In this document: positions 32,419-44,153 of the stretch, in pieces
How positions within the stretch are numbered: position 1 is the stretch's first letter
Layout: each line of letters begins with the position of its first letter
Source: Coniochaeta sp. PMI_546
Taxonomy: Eukaryota > Ascomycota > Sordariomycetes > Coniochaetales > Coniochaetaceae
DNA: 64,000 nt
Direction: 5' to 3'
Assembly: GCA_021432605.1 (NCBI GenBank)
Contig: MU271147.1
Coordinates: 310,001-374,000 of the forward strand
Position numbers and translations under genes: made by a program
The notes under the pieces: generated by a model
Database searches by the model: none
What the model was told of the DNA's origin: nothing
What the model saw: the letters and a program-made list of their open reading frames with translations, nothing else

Positions 32419-35400
32419 TTACGATCCTCGACCGCTACGGAATAGCTTGGAAAAAGCACTATTATTATCGGCCAGTAGTACCCTTGGATTGTCATATTCA
32501 AGAACCTTGCCCGCATCAAGAACCACTACGCGGTCAAAGTCGAGCAGGCTATCTAGACGGTGGGCCACCATGATGATGGTACAACCTCGAAAGTGAGATC
32601 GTATCGCTGACTGTACCTGGTCGTGCGAGCTCGCGTCAAGTCTGGCGTAAGTGTGCGTTAGCGTTATTGGGAAGCACTTGTGTGTGTGTGTATGGAAATT
32701 CAAACGCACCTGCTTGTGGGCTCGTCAAGCAACAGTACACTGCTATTCCTCAACAGCGCCCGTGCCACAGCAAAGAGCTGCCGTTGGCCATGAGAGAGAA
32801 AGTTTTCGTCCAGCTTGGTGTCGAGGAGGCTGCGTCCAGGCGGTCCTGCTTCTGTCTTGGCGGCGATGACGTCCCGGATTCCCACTGCCTGTAGAGCAGC
32901 GAGGATGTCGGTGTCGGACCTCGCTGACAAGGGGTCGGCATTCTGACGTACAGTACCACCAAAGATAAAAGGTTCCTGGGTCATGCAGTTAAGCCGCCTC
33001 CGGAGCAGTGAAGGAGATATTTTGGTGATATCTTCTCCGTCAATGGTGATGCGTCCGGATTCCACCTGAACCATCTGGAGCAGGGACATCATCAGGCTGC
33101 TCTTGCCGCTGCCTGTGCGGCCGCAGATACCCACTCTCTGCCCTGGTAGGATAGACAGGTTGATGTCCTTCAACACCGGCTCTCCCGCGGTGTCATGTCT
33201 GGCAAAGACAGATGTGAACTCGATGGCTCCAGATCTAGGCCAATTAGCATCCAGTTCTGTGTTGTCCGACCCATCTTCCTCCTGCGGCGTGTTCTCGGCA
33301 AACGACTTGATGCGCGATATCGCCCCTAAGGACGTCTCGAGCAGCGTCCAGGCCTGAATCATCGCCGCCATGGTCTCTCCCAAGTTCGTCATCATGACCA
33401 GCGCAACGCCCATGAGTCCCGGCTGAACACGGTCCCGGAGCGCTATGCCTACTCCCACTAGAATGATAGCAACAGTAGCGACTACCAGATTCAGGACGAG
33501 GGTGAGCCATCTCTGGACAGCCAGGAGGAGGTAGTATGGTCGTTGAGCCGAGTCCAGGAGCGAGAGGGACTTCGTCAGGTACTGTTGTTTCCAACCGAAA
33601 GCCCGGATTGTGATTAACCCGTCCAGCGACTCGATGAAGTGCGTGAAGACGGGTGCCTTCATCTCAATGTCTAGTAGACGCAGTTGTCGGGATGTGCGAA
33701 GGTAGAATCGCTGGATCAGGACCAAGATTGCCATAGCAAAAAGTATGACCGGCGCAAGGTATGGTAGCGCCGCTACGGCAATTGCACCTTGGGTGATGGT
33801 GCTGAATAGGTTGAAGCCAGTGTTAATGAAGCCGCGGGGAAGTACCATGTCAACCAAGCGCATGTCTTGGCTGAAGCGGTTGATCAAGATCCCAGTCTCT
33901 GTGCCAGACAGGAAGGCCATTGACGCCCCCATTGTTGCGGAGAGGATGGCGGAATGCAGCTTCTTTGACGCCCTGGGAACGATGACGACCCAGGTCCAGT
34001 AGGTTCCCAGTGCCAACCCAGCCGTACCAATGACACCGAGGGCGGCGTATGCACCAATCCAGTACCCGGGATTTGAAGATGACGCAGCATCGTCGCTTGC
34101 TGACCACCACGTAATCCAGATGTAACTGAAGGCACTGAAACCTGCCTCGACGGTGAGGAAGACGGAAAGAAGGGCAATGTTGGTCCAGCCCATGGAAGTG
34201 AAATAGAACTTCCAGACGCTGAGATCCGGTGTTTGGAGGGACTCAACTTCACGTTCTCTCGTTGTGTTGCTAGGATCTCTCTCCTCTGGTTCCTTGTCCA
34301 CCGTATCATCCTCTCCAGCCACCGCCTGAGGATCGAAGTCTAGGGTCGTAACGGAATTGCCAGCAGCCCTAAGTTCCTTAAATGTCCCATGTCCGATGAC
34401 CTGGCCATTTGTTCCGAGGCATATGATAGAGTCCGCCATAGCCAAGAATTGACCACTGGTCTGAGGCGCCGTCATGATAACTGTGCACCCTGCCCGGCGG
34501 AGAAGTCCGGCACGACCACATACACGGTGGAATACTTTTGACCGAGTCGATTGTCCAGTCCGCTCAGGACGTCGTCGAGTAGCACAATGCGTTTCTTCGA
34601 GTATATAGCTCTTGCTAAAGCCTAACTGCATGTCAGTTCTTGCTGGCTTACGATATTCATGAAAAACTCACAATACGTTGCTTCTGTCCACCGCTAACCT
34701 TGATCCCCTTGTTTCCGACCAGGGTCTTGTCCCCATCCGAAAGACGGGCAAGGTCGACATCTAGAGCGCATGCCGTCACAACTACCTTATACCACTCTGC
34801 ATCAAAGGGGTCATCTGACGGGCCGATGATATTCTCCCAGATAGATCCATTGACGATCCATGGGTCTTGGCTGCAATAAGCAACTTCTGATACGCCCAGC
34901 GCTACGCTGCCACATTGGGAAGTGGTCTCACCGAGCATAGATTTCAGCAGTGTAGACTTTCCGCAGCCGACAGGACCAGTGATGATAGTGAGGGAACCAT
35001 TGCCGGACACCCTGATTGATAAGTTCCCAATATTTGATGGGTTTTCGATATCTGTCTTCGAGGGAGTTTCCAAATCAAGAGCGGCATGTTGTATGGATAT
35101 GGCAGAGGCGGTATTTTGGTATGCATCGTAGGTACTGCCGGTATTCCTGGTCGGCAGCTTATCAAGTTTGATATCCTTGATGTGCTTCTTCCCTTCTGTA
35201 GGTTTGGATTCATTTGCTGTCAGGCTTTCATGCTCAAAAGGTGGATTGATCGACCTGCGCTCCGGATGTGCATCCTGAGCCAAGAACTCCTGAATTCTGC
35301 GCAGACAGCTGATAGACGAGAATGTCTCGGGGATAGCATATACGAGATTCCGTAAGGGTAGTAAAAGAAGGTTGACTAGAGATAGCGTCGTGACAGTCTC

Positions 35401-37175
35401 GGAAACGGAGAGCTGACCGGTTCCCCGCACATGGGCTGCGATACCATACGCCGCAAAGACAGCGAACTGTCCCAGAAACATGGGCGAATTTACTAGCATC
35501 ATTGTATCAGCATGGAGGCAGCACACAACATGGCCGCTCTTGAAGCCCTACTTACCGAGACAGACTTTGAACGACGACACTCGACGGAAGGCTTTTGACC
35601 TTCGTAGCTCTTCATCGCGCAATCCTGTTATAGTCGTACAAAGGTGCTCTGACAGTCCCAGTATCTTGGTGTCTCGTATGCGACCGAGTATCTCTGTAGT
35701 GAAGTTGACACGACGCTGTGTGGCCTCGAGCCAAGTTCTCTGCCTCCCGGAAATCATGTTGCCAACCTGAAAGGACAGAGACGTGAAGACTGTTTCAGCA
35801 TCAAGCAGCTTAATTAGATATTTTTCACGCCAACATCGCGAAAAAGGACATCTACAACTTACGAATAGCAACCATAACCGGTGCAATAACGATTGCTCCA
35901 ATCATCCGAGCCAAGAGATATATCGCCACAGCAAGCTGGAGCAGATCCGCCCAAGAATCGGTTATGGTAGCATGAAAATACTCCGCGAAAGCCTCTGCAT
36001 CTGAACCCATGAGGGACAATGCAGCAGACTCGCTGACGCTTTCCATGGGCAGGCTCATCATCTGGTTGTACAGCGTTGCAATAAGCCCTCCACGGAGCAT
36101 GGTCATCACGCGATAGCCCAGATGTTGATACACGGCGGTTGATACGGCAGTCGAAATGAAGACCAGGATGAACGCTCCAAGAAGTCCGTAACCGGTATTA
36201 TTGGAAGCCGTAGATGTGTCCTGCAGAAAAGTGACTGTCCGTCCGATCATGAATGGCTGCGCGATGCTGAGACCCACCAAGCACAAGCGAGGAATGACAA
36301 TCGCTAGCATTTCAAGCTTAAACGCCTTGAACAGTGCCAGAAGCAATGCATACTTTCTTGTAGGGTTGACTGTGGCAGGTCAGCTGGGCGAGAGCAATTG
36401 GTGATAGGAGAGACTAGATCTAACCTGAGAGCCACGAGTCGTGAAGTCTTCTGAAGACGACATCAACATCAAGTCTCTCGTCCACTGTCGGTAAGGTATC
36501 AGGTCTCAGGGCAGTCTGCCACCCCGTCTTCAAAAGTATGTTCAGCCAAAGGAACAAGGCCCGATTGAACGGGCCACCTGTGCTCTCTTTCGACAGCGCC
36601 TTTTCTGATGCGAGCAACAGTAACGACTCCTTCTCTACACTTTCCAGAGCCAAAAGCAGGAGCTTTGCGGCCAGCGACACAGTCAGACTCGCGCTCCAGC
36701 CGGTGCCTGAGAGCTGCATCCATGCTGAACGAATGCGAGTGACATCCAGGAGGGCCGTGACAGAAAGAAAGGCGCATGAAAGAAGCGAGGGCCTGATGGA
36801 TTTGAAGTGCTCGAAGTGAATGAGAGCAGCCAGTGCCAACGACGCTACTAGGTCGAGAACACCAGCCGGAATAGCGACTTGGCTCAGGTGCTGACGACCA
36901 GAGGCAGCGAAACCGAGGGCGACTGTTTCTGTGACGATCAGTATGCTGGCAGCAATGAGCTTCCCGGTGTAAATGGACGACCGCCGAATTTTATCTTTTC
37001 TTTTTGTAAGCTGCCATATCCGCAGGGGAGAAAGCAGCAGGAAGCAAGCCGCCGGCAGCAGGTTCAGTATGCTGTCCTCAAACAAGAGTGTAAAATCGAA
37101 GCCACTTCGGCAGATCGAGTTGAGTCCAGGTCCGAAGAGGCCATCTCCGCACCCGTCAATTGCATTTTCGCTCAT
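32419..37175 (-). CDS. ABCC-type ABC transporter with one frame disruption
   Basis: Six exons: 37175-36425, 36369-35863, 35789-35556, 35492-34672, 34621-32710, 32641-32419; all introns GT-AG, 50-73 nt. About 1,480 residues in MRP/ABCC layout: hydrophobic TMD0-like N-terminus, TMD1, NBD1, TMD2, NBD2. NBD1: Walker A GPVGCGKST, signature VSGGQKQRI, Walker B RIVLLDDVLSGLD. NBD2: Walker A GRTGSGKSS, signature LSHGQ, Walker B SVLLLDEPTS, H-loop MVAHRLDSL. Exon 5 is one base short of frame: GLDN is read in one frame and SKVFHRVCGRAG in another, the switch lying at 34541-34550. NBD1 also reads TVIMTAPQ where the H-loop histidine is expected. This is a real break, a sequencing error, or a misjudged splice. 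Fungal relatives export drugs and metabolites at the plasma membrane; no substrate is inferable. Confidence 0.9.
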
Positions 37176-38145
37176 ACTGCGTGTAGTGAGAGTTGATGGC
37201 TGCGCAAAGTGCGTGCTGGTGACTGCATCTCGACAAGAAAGTTATGAAGCCGACAGTATCAGTTAAGGACTTGGAGTAAGATACATGACGCTGAGGAGGG
37301 CGCAAAAGGTCACCCGATATGGAAGGTCGACATAGTTTCATGTTGGCACAGTAGTTGATGCGCAAACAACGACCCGAATAGGCGTGTTATAGCGCTCCCG
37401 CCATGCTTCGACGTAAGCTATAGTGGTGTCATCGCTCAACACCACGCAAGTGGGTCTCCTTGACCCCCATTCAATGTACTGGCGATCATCCTGGATTCAT
37501 CCAGGCACCGCTTCATTTCGACCACAACGACGGGTTGCCTCCTTTCCCCCAAACTATGGTGTAAATGGCATCAACGATCTCATGAGCCCTACTTTCCCAT
37601 GGTAGAACTAATTTGCAGCGTTTGATCCACTATGCATACGTACGTCAAGCACGAGCATTTGGAAGATAAGTACCTTAGGGGTTAACATTTACATTTGATC
37701 GTCTGGATACAGCGGCTCTCAAGGTCTATCAAGGACCGCCTGCAATCCTTTGCTGAATGTGTAGAGAGGTATGTGGAGGAAACTTGGTGACCGATGGATG
37801 ATCGCACACCAGACGATGTTGCATTCTTCACTGCTGCTATAACTTACCGAAGACCTGATTCTTAGACTCGAACCCGTGTACTTGGCCTAATCCAGACAAT
37901 CGATCAGTTTTTATTCGTAGCTTCATGTGAGCCTTGGAGTAGCGGGGAGTTGGATGTCGTACCCTGCATTGTTCCGTATTGGGCTAGTGCTGACAAGAGT
38001 CAGTGGAACGGGCCGTCCAGTCTAGGTACCTTCGATTGGGTGCATTCGAGTTTCGTCATGTCCATACGCGGCATACACGTACAGCAACAACTCCGAGTTC
38101 GCGTGGCTTGACATTCCTTGACGAGTTAGCACCTGATGTCCTACG
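37176..38145. other. Divergent intergenic region
   Basis: Upstream of both the ABC transporter (-) and the kinase-like gene (+). Motifs of the ACCTTAGG/AGGTACC type occur at about 37671-37680 and 38025-38032. No gene recognised. Confidence 0.45.
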
Positions 38146-39006
38146 ATGTCCCTGAACGATCGTCAAGCTCTGATGTCGCAGGACGTTATCTTAAGGTGTG
38201 TTTCCTGTCTACGGCAGCGGTTTATCACAGCTGACATGTTTGTCATCCAGTTCTGGCTTCGCTGGAGCATCGTCCATGGCCAAGCTCACCCCGTGGAGAG
38301 CATTGTTGACGATGATCCTGACTGGGGCGTCGAGCGGCGGATGTGGCATCATGTCCTCCGACTCCGCGTCCATCACGGTCCTCTCGCGTCTGCCGTTCGT
38401 TGGGTCAGTGACCGTCTTCCTCTATCTGTTCGGCGGTACATTGAGACTTGGTTCCCCGGACCCTTCCTCCCCCCAACTATTATCATTAAAATGATGAAGA
38501 CAGACTGGGAGGAAGAGTTCGATACCGAGATCAAAATGTATGAGAGGCTCAAGCCTATCCAGGGACTTGTGGTACCAGTCTTTTACGGAGAGACCACGGT
38601 CGATACCTCACGTGTGATTGTGATGTCCGATGTGGGTGGGAGGCAGCTGCTCGCCATCCCATACAGCGAGTACTCCAGGGAGGAGCTCCAGGAGATGCTT
38701 CTGACGGCGCTACGGGCCATCTACGGCCTAGGCATTTCTCCATACGATGCAAATCTGCTCAATTGTCACGTTGTTGATGGTAGGGTCGTTATCGTCGACC
38801 ATGAGCAAGATGAAGACATCGACGAGGACTTTAGAGACAGGCTGGACGATGTCATAGAGGGGAGAGCCGACAGTATTATACGAAGACATTGGGAGGTTCA
38901 CAAGCCGAAGATACGGAGGGATCCCGTGGCGGACCGAGAGGCAAACGAGGCATGGAAGGCACGATATCGTCATATCCTCCCACGGGTCCCTCGTATGAAT
39001 CTTTGA
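38146..39006 (+). CDS. Degenerate protein-kinase-like protein
   Basis: Uninterrupted frame of 286 residues from ATG 38146 to TGA. The kinase-like part runs from TIIIKMMKTDWEEEFDTEI (candidate beta-3 Lys and alpha-C Glu) through VVPVFYGETTVDTSRVIVM to the loop GISPYDANLLNCHVVDGRVVIVDHEQ. The HRD histidine is replaced (SPYDAN) and DFG is replaced by DHE, as in fungal APH/kinase-like proteins. Catalysis is therefore uncertain. A GTGTGT...ATCCAG pair (about 38194-38248) looks like an intron but removing it would shift the frame out of the kinase-like sequence. The first ~90 residues are poorly conserved in appearance, so the true start may differ. Confidence 0.75.
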   Translation: MSLNDRQALMSQDVILRCVSCLRQRFITADMFVIQFWLRWSIVHGQAHPVESIVDDDPDWGVERRMWHHVLRLRVHHGPLASAVRWVSDRLPLSVRRYIETWFPGPFLPPTIIIKMMKTDWEEEFDTEIKMYERLKPIQGLVVPVFYGETTVDTSRVIVMSDVGGRQLLAIPYSEYSREELQEMLLTALRAIYGLGISPYDANLLNCHVVDGRVVIVDHEQDEDIDEDFRDRLDDVIEGRADSIIRRHWEVHKPKIRRDPVADREANEAWKARYRHILPRVPRMNL

Positions 39007-39674
39007 GCAGCATTGCAGCCATGCCTCATGTTGCGTGGATAGGACCCCAGCTTGTGTGGCTAGGAATTGTCGACCACAAGACATGGTCACGTCTTAGCAG
39101 CCCATCCTCAAGCCTTCCTCACGGTCTCAGGGTTCATGCCACCAACTTACATACAGTACTGCCATGGACTCATCTCCTCCGCCTTGTGACACCTGCCTCC
39201 CCATATGGGATAGGCAAGAGGAGAATGTGATCTTGCGAACTGAGGGAGTCCGTGCAGGATAAGCAGCGGGCAGAGCATATTCGATGTCCAAATCAGAGAG
39301 TGAAAGCCACCGACGTCGCTTCGAACGCAGGAATCCATGGAATGCCATCCAGCTTGAGTAGCGAATATCTATCTCCGGCTCAAGTGACAGTATCAGAGAT
39401 CCTGACACTAGAGATACAACGGAGAGAAGAGAGATAGTACTTTTGCATGGCATGCGGTATACGCTATAGTTCCGGCGACAAAGCAGTGATTCAAGTGGTA
39501 CATACCTCGGCATCCTCCGCCATGCCGCCCATGTCATTTTTAGACTCAAGTGATCAGTCACGTGCATACATGATGACCAGCCCCACTTGGTTTCCGTTAC
39601 CTTATTTTTAGTCTGACCCGCGGGATCCCCTCGAACTCTCTCCACTTTCTCTCCGTCTGGCACAGCCAGCCGCA
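39007..39674. other. Spacer upstream of the coiled-coil gene
   Basis: A long minus-strand frame covers most of it (39127-39696) but lacks an ATG-supported, domain-like sequence. Treated as promoter and spacer. Confidence 0.4.
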
Positions 39675-40589
39675 ATGGAGGCCCATGACTCCCCATCGGA
39701 TGCGCCCGTCTACTTGCTCGAGAGCGACTTCAGGCGCTTGCGCAATCGACAGGACAGGGAGTTGAGAGCCAGGTTTGATTCTATTGATGAATCTATTGAT
39801 GAGCTCAAGCACGATGTTGCGGAGGTTAAGCGAAACGTTAGGGACATCAATACCGAGCTGCAGCGCATGAACGCTCGCTTCAGGAACAACACCCTGAGGA
39901 ACCCGACCATGAGGATTGGCCCCGTTGTTGCTTACGATTCTTCTGGGGAGACAGTCAGCCCAGATCCCAGGAGGTTCCCTCGGAACGCCAAGGAGTTTTA
40001 CTCCATGAGAGACACGTCGAACGCGCGTTCTGCGAAGATGTTGAACTACCTCGTCGGCTTCTACGACGTCCGGCTACACCACCAAGGACATTCGCAGTCC
40101 GACTCTGAGGCCAGCGACGACGACGACTCCTCCCACGAAAAAGTCGAGCCGGCATTGATCGCAGTAGAGATTCTCGAAGACATGCTCGGCCTCAATGAGG
40201 AGAACTTCATCAACTTCAACAAGAGAGCCGCGGAGCTGGCCAGCCGGTCTCCTCAGCCGGCCGTCAAGCGTCCAAAACCGCCGTCCACGAGCTCTGACGG
40301 AGGCCCACGGAAACTCCCCTCTCGACATATTCAACATAGTCCCCAGTCTGCCTCAAAGACGGGCGTCGTTCACGAGGCATATCGAGGACGCTCAGAGCGT
40401 GAGAGTTTTCACTCAGGCGAGCATGGTCGAAGCTTCGGGGAGGGCCAGTCGTCGGAAACCCACCCCTCTCAGCTGAGGATTCCTGTCGCGTTCGTGAATC
40501 TGCGATCGATCGACAGTGAATATGACCCCATCGAGAGCCCAACAAACAAGAATACAACCCCGGAGAGACGGGTAGGAGATGATCGCTGA
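39675..40589 (+). CDS. Coiled-coil fungal protein of unknown function
   Basis: Intronless, 304 residues, ATG in context CGCAATGGAG. Residues about 15-75 form a short coiled coil (DSIDESIDELKHDVAEVKRN). Next come the strongly patterned RNPTMRIGPVVAYD and DPRRFPRNAKEFYSMRD, and MLNYLVGFYDV. The C-terminal half is acidic, then Ser/Pro-rich and disordered. I have the impression of a lineage-expanded family in Sordariomycetes, often beside accessory genes; no function is established to my knowledge. Confidence 0.75.
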   Translation: MEAHDSPSDAPVYLLESDFRRLRNRQDRELRARFDSIDESIDELKHDVAEVKRNVRDINTELQRMNARFRNNTLRNPTMRIGPVVAYDSSGETVSPDPRRFPRNAKEFYSMRDTSNARSAKMLNYLVGFYDVRLHHQGHSQSDSEASDDDDSSHEKVEPALIAVEILEDMLGLNEENFINFNKRAAELASRSPQPAVKRPKPPSTSSDGGPRKLPSRHIQHSPQSASKTGVVHEAYRGRSERESFHSGEHGRSFGEGQSSETHPSQLRIPVAFVNLRSIDSEYDPIESPTNKNTTPERRVGDDR

Positions 40590-40989
40590 GATGTCTTTAC
40601 GCTTTGTTCATGTACGGGGTACCAGCGTTCTTCTGAGGCTCATACATGGAAGAGTCGCCGCTTGTTTTGCGAAGAGCGGGCACCTTTGCGAAAGCCTCCT
40701 GTGACAGAGGATGACGGACTCCTCCCATACCATTGCTCGGTGACGCTGTCTTCGAGGCCGCCTATGGTATTCTTAGGCTTCACGGGTTTTCAAGATAATC
40801 CTCGCCTAATCGGTTCCGTCAGCGGAAGATACGCTACCGATGCTAAGCACCTCGGGCACATCGAGCACCTCATGAATGAGAGCGCTAGGCGAGCTGGTTA
40901 GCTCAAGCCCCACGAAGGGACTTCGGTCCCAGACCCCATTGCGCTTTTGGCTCCACAACAAAGGCATTTATGGGTGGCAAAGACGGACA
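40590..40989. other. Spacer between coiled-coil gene and DUF7924 remnant
   Basis: No intact gene. Some of it may belong to the 5' part of the decayed gene that follows, but I cannot align it. Confidence 0.35.
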
Positions 40990-41355
40990 TGTTCTTCCGT
41001 TTCTCACTTGCGAAGTGAGTGCGACGTCACCGCGCTCCAGGTCGCTGACCGCCAGAATGCCCACCGGATGACCCTCGCGTTGGGGGTCATTGTCGGATTA
41101 TTGCGTGGTCTGGAGTACGAGGCTGAGGTCCACTGGCATGTCGCCTCTCCCATCTCGCACAATCAGCTGTCAGTACGCATTTACAGTCATCACCCGCAGA
41201 TGGCAGGGCCAAACACGGAGCACAATCGCTACCCGATTTGAGAGTTTGACTTCACCGGATTAGACGAAGAGGAGAGGAAGACGGCGTACCACTTCACGAA
41301 GAACCTCGAAGGTCATAGGCTCCCCGCCCACTCCGACGACTTGATGGAGCTTAAC
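40990..41355 (+). pseudogene. Decayed DUF7924-type gene copy
   Basis: The plus strand carries the conserved core of the fungal DUF7924 family: LPFLTCEV in one frame, then DVTALQVADRQNAHRMTLAL and SVRIYSHHPQMAG in another. After an in-frame TGA (41239-41241) come EFDFTGLDEEERKTAYHFTKN and a short further stretch. So at least one frame change (about 41015-41020) and one stop interrupt it, and the N-terminal and C-terminal parts are missing or unrecognisable. The family motif (ADRQNAHSMT...SVRIYGHYP...FDFT-LDG-K-KWTAYKFTKNV) is from my knowledge of these proteins, which are abundant in fungal accessory regions and of unknown function. Confidence 0.7.
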
Positions 41356-42571
41356 GCCGCTGGGGTGGGCTGGCAGTGTTGCTCAGCTACTACCTACCCA
41401 GTTTCTTCCGCGATCGTCTCCCCAGGTGTGCCGTCAGCAACGGGTACCGGGTCGCCGCCTTCTGAAACTGGGAGGAGACCACTGCTTCTCCGGTGCTCCT
41501 TTAACTGATCTCTCATGGCATACGACTGTTACGTCGCACGACCCCGTTCGTTCCTCAGCCCTCTTCGGCGGCCTTTGAGCCCCTAGTGAGATGATGAGGA
41601 ACTGTTGAGACAGTGGAGGACTTTTACTATTTTAACGCCGTCGAAAGTCTAGCGGTCTCTACAATGTGTTTCTGCAGCACGTTCAGCCTAGATATGCCCA
41701 GAGGCTGTGAAGGGCTACGATAGGTTTGACCGTTCAGTGACGCCGTACTGGGGCCTTGGAGGCGACAAGAATCATCGAGTGCAAGCTTCAAGAACGGGAC
41801 CGCTTTTTGCAGCGATTCCGAGAAGGTCTTTCGCGGCAAGCAAGCGAGTGAGGGCTGGTGGTGCAATGGTGCAAGGTACAGCCCTTAGCGACGAGTAGCC
41901 GCAGGCCTCGTCATGCGTAAGAGGGTACCTCGGCTGTCTATCCGCACTCGCCCTTCGACGCCAGGGCCACTTGCTGCTCGTCATCATTCGAGATGTTAGG
42001 GTTCAAGAATATTCTGCGAGTCGGACGACAGTGCCGCTCAAGTCATATCACCCAAATTTTCAGATGAGAAGTCATATCGTAGGAGTCTAATCTCTAGACG
42101 AGAGGCCATATAGACTGTGTATCTTTCAGCCACATTCGATGGCTTCGCGGCTGCTTAGCCACAACGCCAAGCGTCTTGGTGCAGTTGCGAAATGCAACTG
42201 AAGTTGCTTGCCTGGGATGTCGACGTGGAGGAAGTTGTGCCATGCAGAACTTAGGCGCCGTGGAATCCTATGGTAAAGTTACCTTTCTGCCTGCGACCTA
42301 AGGGTAGTGAAACACTTGTGATATGAATAGCGAGAACAAGCCGGCCGCGTACAACGGACCTGGGGCTTCTTTCTGACTTGGCTAATTTGGATGAAATAGC
42401 TGATAATGACTTGTGCTGAGTACGAAGCACTCAGTGTGTTATTTGCGTAACCCTCCACACCAGTGGTGGTGGATGATACTCGTGCGCGATGCTACCGTGC
42501 ATGGGTACATAGTTGTCTTCGAATGCTTCATCTGTCCAGCAATTATGCTTGCCTGCACCAAGCATACAACC
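41356..42571. other. Spacer after the DUF7924 remnant
   Basis: No gene seen; only short frames on both strands. Possibly further decayed coding sequence, not alignable by eye. Confidence 0.4.
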
Positions 42572-43503
42572 TCAGCTCGTGGGACTGACGGGGATGGGAA
42601 ATATCGTCGCCCGCAAAGCCGCCGCACCATTGAGAATGATGCCGAGCACGGCAGTGTACCCGGCAGTAAGCGGTATCACGTCCTTGACATTCGTGGCGGT
42701 GGCTATCATCGTGATCCCCCATAGAGCCACGAAGCAGACGAGTATGATGAAGGGCGCCAGTCTCGCGGCGAGGCTCTGTCTCTGATCGGGCACCACTGTT
42801 GCCAGGATGATTCCAGTCACGGGCAGGAGGAGGAAGAAGTAGGCAGCCAGTAGAGCCAGAGCACGCCGAAACATGCGTCTCCATACGTTCTTCACGTTTC
42901 CGAGGTATCTTCTACCCCAGATCGGCTCGTCGTCGGGGCTCCACGGGCCGGTGGGGATGAACTTGGTGCCGGTGGAGGTGATTCCCGCGCGGTTCATTTC
43001 TTCTTCGAGGATCTTGTGGTCGACTCGCCGCTCGGATGATGCTACGAAAGGGTCGTCGTCTGTCCCGGCGAATCCGATCATGTAGTCGTAGTCTCGGACA
43101 GTCTTGACTGCAAGCGAATCATGTTAACAGCTTACCGTCAACTTTGCTACCACTTGATTGGCTTCGTACTATATGTCTCGAGATCATTCTCCCAGCTAGC
43201 CGATTCGGTCTCCTTGTCAGTGGGCTCTTTGCCATCTTTGACCATGGCAGCCACATGACGGAGCAACTTGATCTGGAGCTTCCTCATCCTCATCCTCTGC
43301 AGCTCTGCGAAATCGACGCGAAACCCTGTTCGACCGCCCAGTCTTTTGCTCTCGCCGCGGCTGGGAAGAAGCAGATGCCGGGCCCAATACGAGGAAGGCA
43401 GTTGGCTGGATACTTGCTGCACAAAGTTCGCCCGGTGATGGTTGACGAGCCAGTCAAAGGATTCATCTGGCTCGTAGACGTGTCCATTGTCGCTGTTGGC
43501 CAT
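42572..43503 (-). CDS. DUF6594-type three-helix membrane protein
   Basis: Exons 43503-43170 and 43107-42572 with a 62-nt intron (GTACGA...TTGCAG, phase 1), about 289 residues. The junction restores LETYIKTVRDYDYMIGF, matching the family's '(L)-x-x-YD-x-x-(L/M)' helix. The N-terminal helical part (FAELQRMRMRKLQIKLL) and the polar middle precede three C-terminal membrane spans: ALALLAAYFFLLLPVTGIIL, LAPFIILVCFVALWGITMI and VIPLTAGYTAVLGIILNGAA. This layout is the hallmark of fungal DUF6594 proteins, of unknown function and expanded in plant-associated ascomycetes. The frame starts with a GTG at 43512; the first ATG is 43503. Confidence 0.85.
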
Positions 43504-44153
43504 GGATGGCACAGGGCAGAAGCAACTCTTGGTAAGAAACTGACGCGCGGTCTTGGGTACTATCTCTACAGGGCAAGGGCGTCTATTTCATAAGATATGA
43601 TGCCCAAAGTCACTCGGAGCGGACGGCGCGAGGTAAGCCTTATATGTAACGATCAAGTCTCTCAGACCCGTCGATCGCGTTGTCTGGTGTGGAAAACGTG
43701 AATTGCAGGCTTGGTGGGTTGAACTTCCATTGCATTCGTCGGATTTAGCTCTCGAGGTGCTTTGCCGAGTCCATGGGCTGAGAGACATGGCCGCCACACG
43801 CCAGCGCCACCAGGTTCAGCTCCAGCCGCAGCTGAGCTTGCAACTCGTGAGATTTTGGCATCTCCGCACCCGGTAGACGTGCGGGCCGGAAGGCTAGTAA
43901 GAGTAACGGGTGTAATTATGAGATGTTTGGGATCTACTCTTTCTTCCCTAATAATGTGTTCACATGTCTCAGACTCTGTTGCGGCCCTGTTATTTCTTTC
44001 CCTCTTTGCATCCATAAGTGCCGTTCACCTCTGGATTCGTACCAGACGTCGAAACTTACGATTATGAACGCCTTGTTTATCGGGTTCAGACTCCTGTCCA
44101 TCACATGAGCCCACGTTCCACTCCAAGACGCGGAGGAGCTGCCGCTGTTCCAG
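43504..44153. other. Divergent intergenic region
   Basis: Upstream of the DUF6594 gene (-) and the orphan gene (+). The plus-strand frame 43762-44067 has one hydrophobic stretch but no other support. Confidence 0.4.

Noticed and set aside
38194-38248. Apparent 55-nt intron (GTGTGT...ATCCAG) in the kinase-like gene
   Set aside because: Removing it shifts the frame away from the kinase-like sequence; the uninterrupted frame is the better model.
39127-39696. 189-codon minus-strand frame upstream of the coiled-coil gene
   Set aside because: Overlaps the start of the better-supported plus-strand gene at 39675, and the peptide has no family-like pattern.
41627-42000. Frames downstream of the DUF7924 remnant on both strands
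   Set aside because: Short, mutually overlapping and without recognisable motifs.
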